Positions 17,668 through 25,191 of a stretch of DNA of 64,000 bases are shown here, piece after piece (the stretch's first letter is position 1; the number at the start of each line of letters is the position of its first letter). Source of the stretch: an uncultured Dehalococcoidia bacterium (GTDB lineage: Bacteria > Chloroflexota > Dehalococcoidia > Lucifugimonadales > JADFKI01); assembly GCA_958295865.1 (NCBI GenBank), contig CATQHF010000004.1:186001-250000 (forward strand), given 5' to 3'. A program made the translations under genes and the position numbers. The notes below the pieces were generated by a model that saw only the letters and a program-made list of their open reading frames with translations, searched no databases and was not told the DNA's origin.

Positions 17668-18534
17668 ATGAACACAAAGCCGATTGAAGGGTGGGCATCA
17701 GTGCGCGACTTGCGAATGCGCTACCTTGACTGGGGCGGCGACGGCGCGCCCGTACTCGCGCTGCATGGGCTGGCGTCGTCCGCGCACTGGTACGACATCG
17801 TCGCGCCGCTGCTGCGCGATCGCTTCCGCATCATCGCGCCCGACCAGCGCGGGCATGGGCAGACTACGCAAGCATCCGACGGCTACGACTGGCGCTCGGT
17901 CGCGTCCGACGCCGTTGGACTGCTGGATGCGCTCGGCATCGAGCGAGCCATAGTATTCGGGCACTCATGGGGCGGCAATGTCGCCGTCAGCACGGCGGCG
18001 CACTTCCCGGAGCGCGTGTCCGCCCTAGTCATGATAGACGGCGGCTTCTTCAGCCCCCAGATGATGCCGGGAGCGACATGGGAGGCGTTCAGCCAACGAC
18101 TCGCCCCGCGCGATGTATCCGGCGCTCGCGCCGAGTTCCTGGCGCGAATAGGCGCGCAGCTCGCAATGTGCTGGAGCGACGAGGTAGAGCGCATCGTGCA
18201 GACGATGGTCTATGAGCGCGACGGACAAATCTACGACATACTGCGCCCCGAAAACCAGGCGCAGGTCATACGCGCGATGTGGGACGACCCGGCATCCGAC
18301 GCCTGGCCCCGTATCGAGTGCCCCGCGCTCATCGTCCCCGCCGGCCCCTCGCCGGAGCGCGCCAACACCGACTTCGCCCTCACCCGCAAGCGCATGGTAG
18401 AAATGGCGGCGGCAGGCATCCCCAACAGCCGCGTCCACTGGATACCAAACACCATCCACGACATCGGCTACCACAAGCCCAACGAACTGGCGGCGGTGAT
18501 AGGAGCGTTCTTGGACGAGACAGCCAAAGCATAA
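17668..18534 (+). CDS. Alpha/beta hydrolase
   Basis: This is a cytoplasmic hydrolase of about 288 residues. An HG-type oxyanion region (LALHGLASSAHWYD) is followed by PDQRGHGQT, the nucleophile elbow GHSWGG and a C-terminal HDIGYHKP His. This order is typical of epoxide-hydrolase and meta-cleavage-hydrolase relatives. I chose the ATG at 17668 because GGAGGGG lies 7 nt upstream. It appears monocistronic. The substrate is unknown. Confidence 0.88.
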   Translation: MNTKPIEGWASVRDLRMRYLDWGGDGAPVLALHGLASSAHWYDIVAPLLRDRFRIIAPDQRGHGQTTQASDGYDWRSVASDAVGLLDALGIERAIVFGHSWGGNVAVSTAAHFPERVSALVMIDGGFFSPQMMPGATWEAFSQRLAPRDVSGARAEFLARIGAQLAMCWSDEVERIVQTMVYERDGQIYDILRPENQAQVIRAMWDDPASDAWPRIECPALIVPAGPSPERANTDFALTRKRMVEMAAAGIPNSRVHWIPNTIHDIGYHKPNELAAVIGAFLDETAKA

Positions 18535-18586
18535 CGACAGTACGCCTAGTAGTATCCGATTGTCGTTATTATATTGCTGGTTGACT

Positions 18587-18970
18587 ATGTTCCCGACAGA
18601 ACAGTTCTTGGATAGCAGTGCCAATTGGCTACTTGGGTACATCGGCTATTGGCAGGGTAAGAATGACGAACATCCACGCGGTAATGCTCTTGAGTTCTAC
18701 AACGAATTCAACGAGTCTGTTATTGCCGCCTTCACCAGTTGCGCTTTGCCTGTCGAGGAGGAGTTTGCCAAATGTTTTATGGAACGCGGCGAGGCGATGC
18801 TACAACTGATTGCCAAAGCGATGGGTAAGCCAATTGCAAGTGGCAGAGCAGTGTTTCAAAGAGCGTTAGAAGATGCTGGACATATAGATGAGTACGACGA
18901 CTCGGATGTGGAGTACGACGAAGTCAGAGATATGGCGTACTCCAATGACGCTGACCTAGCTGCCGATTAA
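18587..18970 (+). CDS. Hypothetical protein, acidic C-terminus
   Basis: This is a possible 127-residue protein with no family I recognise. It is helical, has FYNEFNESVIAAF and ERGEAMLQLIAKAMGKPI, and ends in a strongly acidic tail (DEYDDSDVEYDEVRD). The base composition is less G+C-rich than its neighbours. No clear ribosome site precedes the ATG at 18587. It may be a recent acquisition or a spurious frame. Confidence 0.45.
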   Translation: MFPTEQFLDSSANWLLGYIGYWQGKNDEHPRGNALEFYNEFNESVIAAFTSCALPVEEEFAKCFMERGEAMLQLIAKAMGKPIASGRAVFQRALEDAGHIDEYDDSDVEYDEVRDMAYSNDADLAAD

Positions 18971-19137
18971 GTGCCAGCGCTGGCCACTGAAACCTGAACG
19001 CTGACTTCTGACAGATTACTCACCAAACCAAATTGAGAACCGCCCCCGTCGCGCGAAACCCCGAATAATCCGCACTTGTCTAATCGGTGATTGCCCGCGC
19101 CGCGCCTCCGCGAACCTATCGGCTATGAGCGCGCGCA

Positions 19138-20100
19138 TCAGAAGCCTGCACGCTTGTCGCATACATACAGGAACGGCTCGTTGTTCAGGAAGCGCCGCAT
19201 GTTCTCGCGGAACACCTGCCGCCGTCCTTCGTACATCTGCGGCGTCAGCGCGGACGCATGCGGCGACAGCACGACATTGTCCAGCCCCCAGAGCGGGCTT
19301 TCCTGCGGCAGCGGCTCGATTGCCGTCGCGTCGATGCCCGCGCCTGCCAGACGCCCCTCGCGCAGCGCATCGGCGAGCGCGTCCTCGTCCACGATGCCGC
19401 CGCGTGAGATGACGATAAGGTAGGATGACGGCTTCAGCAAGCCAATCCGACGCCTGTCTATCAGCCCGCGCGATTCCGCCGTCAGTGGCGCGGCGACCAC
19501 GAACCAGTCGCACATACCCATAAGCTCATCAAGACGCTCAAGCCCCCAGACTTCCTTCACCTGCGGCGGCGGCGTTACCGGGTTCAGGTCAACGGCATAG
19601 ACATCCATGTCGAAGCCGTAGGCGCGCCGCGCAACCGCCTTTCCGATGTCGCCCAATGCCAGAATGCCCATCGTGCTGCCCGACAGCTCCACGAAACTAT
19701 GCGAATACTTATCGGTTGACCAGTATCGCCGCTGCTGGTCTTCCGCCATCTGCCTGCCCCTGTGCGAGAGCGACAGCATCATCCAAAGCACATGGTCGCC
19801 CATCGGGTTGGCATGGGGTCCGCGCGCGTTGGTCAGCACCACATCGCTGTCGGCGAGCGCGGGCAGCTCCGCCATAATCTTGTCTATGCCAGTGCCGGGG
19901 CAGTGTATCCAGCGCAGACGTGCCGCCGCCTCCACGACCTCCGCACTGTCGGGCCAGCCGCATATCACATCGGCGTCTGACGCTTCGCGCAACTGCTCCT
20001 CCATGCTCATCGCCGTGATGAACTCCACCTCCGAAAACTCCGATTGCAGCTGCTCCACGAACCCGTCGCCCAGATGGGCATTCGTCATCAGCACCTTCAT
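19138..20100 (-). CDS. D-2-hydroxyacid dehydrogenase family protein
   Basis: This is an NAD(P)-dependent dehydrogenase of about 320 residues. It has the split catalytic domain, a Rossmann segment GILALGDIGKAVARRAYGFD and the catalytic Arg in VISRGGIVDEDAL. The Glu region is AGIDATAIEPLP and the catalytic His is in LSPHAS. I chose the ATG at 20100 because AAAGGGGGCAAG precedes it; the open frame continues upstream without domain content. Such enzymes interconvert 2-keto and D-2-hydroxy acids. It is transcribed leftward and alone. Confidence 0.9.
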   Translation of the reverse strand: MKVLMTNAHLGDGFVEQLQSEFSEVEFITAMSMEEQLREASDADVICGWPDSAEVVEAAARLRWIHCPGTGIDKIMAELPALADSDVVLTNARGPHANPMGDHVLWMMLSLSHRGRQMAEDQQRRYWSTDKYSHSFVELSGSTMGILALGDIGKAVARRAYGFDMDVYAVDLNPVTPPPQVKEVWGLERLDELMGMCDWFVVAAPLTAESRGLIDRRRIGLLKPSSYLIVISRGGIVDEDALADALREGRLAGAGIDATAIEPLPQESPLWGLDNVVLSPHASALTPQMYEGRRQVFRENMRRFLNNEPFLYVCDKRAGF

Positions 20101-20239
20101 GTCTTGCCCCCTTTGCGCTCGATTCGCGCTGCCTATCATGCGCCGACTATGCGAAAAACCCCGCCCTGTGTGAACCAGACGAGGTTTTCGATTATGGCTG
20201 TGATTTGTTGCCGCGCCGCAAAAGGCGGCATGCGAGCCG

Positions 20240-20425
20240 CTATGCGTCCGTGCGGTCGTTGGCAGGCGTGAAGATCGACCCCTCCGGGAACTTCGGGTAT
20301 CGTGTCGCGCTGCGCCTGAAGACGCTACCGCCGAGCGCATTCAACGCCACCACGCCCGCAATCCCCGCCGGGATGCCCTTCAGAAAGTTTCTTCGTGAGA
20401 GCCGCTTCGCATCGTTGTTATCCAT
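20240..20425 (-). CDS. Small twin-arginine-signal protein (61 aa)
   Basis: The whole protein is little more than a Tat signal: RLSRRNFLKG (Arg-Arg at 11-12), then a hydrophobic stretch AGIAGVVALNALGG, then about 28 residues ending SIFTPANDRTDA. The ATG at 20425 follows GGGGACATTGGAAG, and a good promoter lies at 20472-20501. It may be a membrane-anchored small subunit of a redox complex or an orphan Tat substrate. No partner is adjacent. Confidence 0.65.
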   Translation of the reverse strand: MDNNDAKRLSRRNFLKGIPAGIAGVVALNALGGSVFRRSATRYPKFPEGSIFTPANDRTDA

Positions 20426-20471
20426 CTTCCAATGTCCCCTTGAATGTCCTGTCGTTTGTTCATACGGCTGT

Positions 20472-20501
20472 ATTATACCCAACCGCCCCTAAGCTAGGCA
20501 A
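20472..20501 (-). promoter_or_regulatory. Sigma70 promoter of the small Tat-signal gene
   Basis: On the minus strand TTGCCT (20496-20501) and a perfect TATAAT (20472-20477) are separated by 18 nt. They lie about 47 bp upstream of the start at 20425. Confidence 0.65.
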
Positions 20502-20518
20502 CGCTTATCCTGCCATCA

Positions 20519-20600
20519 GAAGATTGCATTAGTCCCTTCCCGCTCGTTCACCCGTCATTCCCGCAAAATCGGGCGACGGCTCAATCAACCCCCGATGACA
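20519..20600. repeat. Truncated MITE-like left end and hairpin repeat
   Basis: AGATTGCATTAGTCCCTTCC matches the left end of the element at 21844. It breaks off into a CCCGTCATTCCCGC repeat fragment. No right end is seen, so this is a decayed copy. Confidence 0.55.
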
Positions 20601-20658
20601 ACCGCCCGCTTCTGCGTTATGATTGCCAAGCACTATATTTCACAGCGAGGTAAGTCCG

Positions 20659-21810
20659 ATGAACGCGCCATTGAGCGGAATCAGGGTGCTTGACCTGTGC
20701 ATCATCCTTGCGGGCCCCACATGCGGCAGAACGCTCGCCGAGTACGGCGCGGAGGTCATCAAGATTGACAGCTGGTTTCGTCCGCCTACGGACAGGCAGC
20801 TTCACGATGTGGGCAGGGGCAAGCGAAGCATCTGTCTCGACCTGACGAAACCCGCCGGCTTGGAGGCGTTCTATCGGCTGGTGGACACCGCCGATGTGGT
20901 GCTTGGCGGCTTCCGCAAGGGCGTTGCCGAGCGCATGGGCATCGGATACGAGCAGCTGCGGCAGCGCAAGCCGGACATCGTATATCTCGCCATCAACGCC
21001 TTTGGGCAGGATGGACTTTGGGCTAATCGTCCCGGCTACGAGCAGAACGCGCAGGCGGCGACGGGCGTGCAGATTCGCAACGGCGGACGCGGCGCAAAAC
21101 CAATCCACTCGCCCTACACCTTCAACGACTATGGCACCGGCTTGATGGGCGCTTATGCCGTAATGCTCGCGCTGCTGCGCCGCCGCCGCACGGGTGAGGG
21201 GCAGTTCGCGCATACATCGCTCGCGCAGACCGGCTCCACCTTCTCATCGCCGTACCTCATCGACCACGACGGCTACGAGCGCAGCGAGGTCGAAGGCTTG
21301 GGCGCGCGCGGGCTAGACGCGCTCAACGGGCTGTACGAAGCCGCCGACGGCTGGCTCGTCATCGCCGAAGCCGACTGGCATGCGCTCGCGGGCTTGGACG
21401 CATTCGCGCATCTGTCGGCGCGCGACGAATTCGCCTCCTCCGAGTTACGCTCAGCCAACAACGCGCTGCTCGTCGAAGAGATGAGCGCCGTGTTCAAGCA
21501 GAAGCGTATAGCGCACTGGCTAACCGAGTTGCGCGCCGTGGGCATCCACGCCGTCAGAAACGCCGCCATCGCCGATATACTCGCCGACGACTACCCGCGC
21601 GAGCAGGCGCTCATCGTGGAGGAAGACACGCCCACCTACGGCAAGGTTACTCACGCCGGAGTTACCGCCCGCCTGAGCAAGACGCCCCCCGTTCTGGGGG
21701 TGACGCCGACCTTCGGCGAGGAGACCGAAGCCGTGCTGCTGGAACTAGGCTACGATGTCGAGGAACTGGACGCCCTCCGCGCCGAAGGCATCATCCCGCC
21801 GCTAGAGTAG
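20659..21810 (+). CDS. CaiB/BaiF family CoA-transferase (class III)
   Basis: This is a cytoplasmic CoA-transferase of about 383 residues. The N-terminus GIRVLDLCIILAGPTCGRTLAEYGAEVIKID is the standard class III CoA-binding region. RLVDTADVVLGGFRKGVAERMGIGYE and AINAFGQDG follow. The NDYGTGLMGAYAVMLALLRRRRTGEGQ segment supplies the catalytic-Asp region. I chose the ATG at 20659, preceded by GAGGTAAG. It is divergent from the Tat-signal gene. Two further members lie at 22197 and 23586, so this part of the chromosome is devoted to acyl-CoA metabolism. Confidence 0.92.
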   Translation: MNAPLSGIRVLDLCIILAGPTCGRTLAEYGAEVIKIDSWFRPPTDRQLHDVGRGKRSICLDLTKPAGLEAFYRLVDTADVVLGGFRKGVAERMGIGYEQLRQRKPDIVYLAINAFGQDGLWANRPGYEQNAQAATGVQIRNGGRGAKPIHSPYTFNDYGTGLMGAYAVMLALLRRRRTGEGQFAHTSLAQTGSTFSSPYLIDHDGYERSEVEGLGARGLDALNGLYEAADGWLVIAEADWHALAGLDAFAHLSARDEFASSELRSANNALLVEEMSAVFKQKRIAHWLTELRAVGIHAVRNAAIADILADDYPREQALIVEEDTPTYGKVTHAGVTARLSKTPPVLGVTPTFGEETEAVLLELGYDVEELDALRAEGIIPPLE

Positions 21811-21843
21811 CGGGCAGGGCTGCGAGCAGTAGCCCGCTTTGAG

Positions 21844-21943
21844 AGAAAATTGCATTAGTCCCTTCCCCCATCAAGGGGGAAGGTTAGGATGGGGGTGAAA
21901 ATGCTTGCCCATCGACGGCTAAACTGTACTAATGCAATTTTCT
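21844..21943. mobile_element. MITE-like 100-bp element with 16-bp TIRs and 9-bp target duplication
   Basis: Perfect 16-bp terminal inverted repeats, AGAAAATTGCATTAGT at 21844-21859 and its complement at 21928-21943, enclose a palindromic CCTTCCCCC...GGGGGAAGG core. The direct repeat CGCTTTGAG flanks it at 21835-21843 and 21944-21952, as expected for a target-site duplication. The element has no coding capacity. Diverged or broken copies are at 408-620, 1315-1515, 20519 and 37002-37099. Confidence 0.85.
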
Positions 21944-21959
21944 CGCTTTGAGAAATGAC

Positions 21960-22196
21960 CTTGACGAAGTTGCGGATCAAGCGCACAATATCTATGCTTG
22001 AACGGGCTGGCGACAAGAGGCCAAGGGCCTCTTCCAAGTAGCAATTCCTTGGATAGCCGGCTCACTTATTTTGCCTAGGTTGTGCGGACATTCTGAAATT
22101 CCACCCCGTCATTCCTGCGAAAGCAGGAATCCAGCGCTTCCAATGGGCGTAAATGCCGCAAAACCCGCCCTGCTTCGCAGTTCTGAACCCCCGGGA
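21960..22196. repeat. Intergenic stretch with a hairpin repeat
   Basis: The stretch lies between convergent CoA-transferase genes. It holds CCCGTCATTCCTGCGAAAGCAGGAATCCAG-type sequence near 22105-22135, an intact inverted repeat of the dispersed hairpin family. Nothing else is recognised. Confidence 0.65.
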
Positions 22197-23498
22197 TTAT
22201 AGCGCGTCCTGCGGAAAGTCCATCCCGATATGACCGGCGCGCTCCAGCTCGGCGTACTCCTCGTCGCTCACGCCCAGCACCTGCTTATACACATACTCGT
22301 TGTCCGCGCCCAGCCTCACCGGCCCTCTGCGTATCCTGATGGGCGTGTCCGACATCTTGTAAGGCGCGCCGACATACAAATGCGAGCCGTCGACATCCTC
22401 GTGATACACAGCCTCGAATATGCCGCGCTCTCGCAGGTGCGGGTCGGCGAAGGCGTCGCTCTGGTCGATCACCGGCCCCGCCGCGACGCCCGCCGCTTGC
22501 AGTATGTGCATGACCTCATAATGCCCATGCCGGCGCGTCCACTCGGCGATGCGCGCGTCCAGCGCCGACTGATGCTCATACCGCCCCGCATGCGTCGCAA
22601 AGCGGGCGTCGCCCGTCCATGCCGGGCTGCCGATGGCGTCGCGGAACGCGCTCCAGTCCTCATCGCCGCGCAGCGTGATGTTCACCCAGCGGTCATCGCC
22701 CGCGCACGGGTAGCAGCCCTGCACCGCGCTTGTGTGGCGATTGCCGAGTGTGCCGCTATCACGCCCGTTCATCGCGTAGTCCATGAAGAAGCGCCCGGTA
22801 TAAGCCATCATGTTCTCCGCCTGCGCGAGCTCTATGAGCTGCCCCTTGCCGGTGCGCTTGCGGAAGTGGAGCGCGGCAAGCATCGCAAACGCCCCCTGAG
22901 CGCCGCCCGCCGCATCCGCCGCGAACACATTGGTGCTCGAGGACTGGTCCATATCTTCATAGCCGCGCACGATGGTATGCCCAATCACGCCCTCCATGTG
23001 AACGCCCAGCGAGCGGTAGTTGCGATACGCGCCGCTGTTGCCGTATGCCGGCATCCGCAGCATCACGATGCGCGGGTTGATCTCCCGCATCATCTCGTAA
23101 GATATGCCCAGCTTGTCCATCGTCTCCGTAACATTGTTCTCCACGAATGCGTCGCTCACCGCAACCAACCGCTTGAATATCTCCATCCCCGTTGGCTGAA
23201 GCAGGTCAACCGTCATGCCCAGCTTGTTGCGCCCGTGAGCGTTGAACAGCGGATAGCGGTTCCATGGGCGCGCGCCCGGCTCTCGCCCCGGCATCGCCGC
23301 CACGAATGCGGGCAGCCCCTCGATAACCTCTTTGGGCGGATAGGGCATATAGCCGCGCGTGATTGGCGGCAGCCGCTTGATGGACTCCAGCCGTATGACC
23401 TCCGCCCCCATATCGGCGAGCAGCGTGGCGCAGTATGTCCCCGCCCACACCACGGTCATATCCAGAACCCGAATGCCTTCCAGCGGCAGCTTCGCCAT
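22197..23498 (-). CDS. CaiB/BaiF family CoA-transferase (class III)
   Basis: This is a 433-residue class III CoA-transferase. GIRVLDMTVVWAGTYCATLLADMGAEVIRLES at the N-terminus and FAADAAGGAQGAFAMLAALHFRKRTGKGQ in the middle are family signatures. The length is at the upper end for the family. The ATG at 23498 follows GGAGAAGGAT. It lies 87 bp downstream of another member (stop at 23586) in the same orientation. The two could be subunits of a heteromeric transferase or paralogues with different acyl-CoA substrates. Confidence 0.92.
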   Translation of the reverse strand: MAKLPLEGIRVLDMTVVWAGTYCATLLADMGAEVIRLESIKRLPPITRGYMPYPPKEVIEGLPAFVAAMPGREPGARPWNRYPLFNAHGRNKLGMTVDLLQPTGMEIFKRLVAVSDAFVENNVTETMDKLGISYEMMREINPRIVMLRMPAYGNSGAYRNYRSLGVHMEGVIGHTIVRGYEDMDQSSSTNVFAADAAGGAQGAFAMLAALHFRKRTGKGQLIELAQAENMMAYTGRFFMDYAMNGRDSGTLGNRHTSAVQGCYPCAGDDRWVNITLRGDEDWSAFRDAIGSPAWTGDARFATHAGRYEHQSALDARIAEWTRRHGHYEVMHILQAAGVAAGPVIDQSDAFADPHLRERGIFEAVYHEDVDGSHLYVGAPYKMSDTPIRIRRGPVRLGADNEYVYKQVLGVSDEEYAELERAGHIGMDFPQDAL

Positions 23499-23585
23499 AT
23501 CCTTCTCCGATACTGAGATGATGACCTAATGCGCCTGTGTCCGTACATGCATGAACGCCTGCGCCTTGCGCCGATATGCCCCGCG

Positions 23586-24812
23586 CTATATGACGCCCCG
23601 CGCCCGCAGCGCCGCGATGTCGGAATCCGTGTAGCCGAGCGCGCCCAGCGTCTCATCGGTGTGCTGTCCCAGCAGCGGCGCGGGGCGTCGAATGCTCCAC
23701 GGCGACTCGTTCATGATGAATGGCCTGCCCGGATACAGCAGCCTGCCCGCAGCGGGATGGTCGAACTCCGCGAACGCGCCGCGCTGCCGAAAGTTGGCGT
23801 CGCTCACCAGATCGGACGCGGCGTTGATTGGACCGCTGAGCACATGCGCCTCCTGCGCCAAATGCCAGACCTCTTGCTTCGTCCGTTCCAGGCACCAGGG
23901 GATGAAGTAGGCGTTGAACTCGTCCTCCAGTTCGGGGTCGTACTGAGCCTCCGGCGCGTACCAGCGCTCATCCAGCAGCTCATCGGGCGCGCCCATCATC
24001 GCCACCACGCGCTCAAAGTAGTTGCGCCCGCCCGAAATCTGCACATACCCGTCGAGGCAGATATACACGCCATTGGGGTAGCCGCCCGCCGTCGCGCTCG
24101 CGCTGCGCTTGGAGACTTCTCCATTGTACTGATACGCCAGCAGCATGCTCATGCGCCGGTCGATGGATCCCACCTGAGTCTCCATGATAGACACATCCAC
24201 ATGCTGGCTGCCCGTCGCGAAGACCGCCCCCATCGTGGCGGTCGCGGCGATTGCGCCCGCCTGATACAGCACCAGATTCTCGCCCAGCTTCAGCGGCTCG
24301 CGGTCTTCGAGTCCGGTCGAATACATCTCGCCGCCCATGCCATAGATGATAAGGTCTGACGCCCTGAAATCGCGGTAAGGCCCCGTCTGCCCGAAGTTGG
24401 ATATGGAGGTCATCACAAGCTGCGGATTGACTGCCCGAAGCGTCGCATAGTCCAAGCCGAATGTCGCCATCTGTCCCGGCCGGAAACTCTCCACCACCAC
24501 ATCCGCGCTCTCGACCAGCCGCATCACGATGTCCCGCGCTTGTGCAGACTTGAGATTCAACGTCATGCCGCGCTTATTCGTGTTCAAATGCAGGAACATA
24601 CCGCTCTTCTCAGGATGCGGCATATCATCGGGAAACGGCCCCATCCGTCGCGCGCCGTCCCCGCCGTCCACCCGCTCCACCTTCAGCACATCCGCGCCAT
24701 AGTCCGCCAGCAGCTTGGTGGCATAAGGCCCCGTAACATAGTGCGTAAAGTCCAGGACGCGAAGGTCGGACAGCGCTCCATCCTGACCCTGCTGCCCCCA
24801 AAGTTCCTGCAA
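23586..24812 (-). CDS. CaiB/BaiF family CoA-transferase (class III)
   Basis: This is a class III CoA-transferase of about 408 residues. DLRVLDFTHYVTGPYATKLLADYGADVLKVE is the CoA-binding N-terminus, and RLVESADVVVESFRPGQMATFGLDY follows. The middle region has NLVLYQAGAIAATATMGAV at the usual place of the catalytic-Asp segment. The start is uncertain: I suggest the TTG at 24812 because GGGGGTG lies 5 nt upstream, while the frame stays open to 24944. It is followed by a second family member at 22197-23498. Confidence 0.85.
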   Translation of the reverse strand: MQELWGQQGQDGALSDLRVLDFTHYVTGPYATKLLADYGADVLKVERVDGGDGARRMGPFPDDMPHPEKSGMFLHLNTNKRGMTLNLKSAQARDIVMRLVESADVVVESFRPGQMATFGLDYATLRAVNPQLVMTSISNFGQTGPYRDFRASDLIIYGMGGEMYSTGLEDREPLKLGENLVLYQAGAIAATATMGAVFATGSQHVDVSIMETQVGSIDRRMSMLLAYQYNGEVSKRSASATAGGYPNGVYICLDGYVQISGGRNYFERVVAMMGAPDELLDERWYAPEAQYDPELEDEFNAYFIPWCLERTKQEVWHLAQEAHVLSGPINAASDLVSDANFRQRGAFAEFDHPAAGRLLYPGRPFIMNESPWSIRRPAPLLGQHTDETLGALGYTDSDIAALRARGVI

Positions 24813-24942
24813 GATGCACCCCCGACGCCAATATCGCCCATTCCCGAATACGCCAACCGCAACATAGTTTAACCCAAACATCCGCCAAGTGGAAATCGGC
24901 GCTCGGCAGCCTCCAAAACCGAAGTCGCCCATCCTTCTTGAC

Positions 24943-24973
24943 AAAAAAAGAGGACGGCCATAGCCATCCTCCT
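24943..24973 (-). terminator. Intrinsic terminator on the minus strand with no assigned gene
   Basis: A hairpin GAGGACGGC/GCCATCCTC (one mismatch, 4-nt loop) is followed on the minus strand by seven T residues at 24943-24949. No minus-strand gene is seen upstream of it (24974-25190). It therefore either insulates the CoA-transferase gene or ends an unannotated short transcript. Confidence 0.7.
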
Positions 24974-25191
24974 AATTTGATGCACAAAAGCTTGTTAACG
25001 GCTGGTACTCTCGCTGACGCGATTTCCCCCAGGTTCCCCGATCTCCCTTCGGCTACAACAATGGACGAACACGATTATGCTTTGATTTAACTACTCCCAC
25101 TTCTGATTCTGCACATCAGCATTAGACATGTTATAGTGGCTGATAATGTGCCGATGCACGCTGGAGAAAGGTTCGTAGAGGAGAAAGAAAG
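24974..25191. other. Intergenic region before the HerA operon
   Basis: This 218-bp stretch is less G+C-rich than its surroundings and has no credible protein gene. An imperfect inverted sequence (ACATGTTAT...ATAATGT) near 25125-25150 lies close to the HerA start and might be an operator. A minus-strand transcript ending at the terminator at 24943 is possible but unproven. Confidence 0.4.

Noticed and set aside
22230..23516. Plus-strand open frame of 428 codons
   Set aside because: It is antisense to a CoA-transferase with diagnostic motifs; Arg/His/Ala-rich composition marks it as a shadow.
24974..25191. tRNA or known RNA gene
   Set aside because: I looked for a T-loop GGTTCGA-type sequence and a cloverleaf and found none; only the terminator is convincing.
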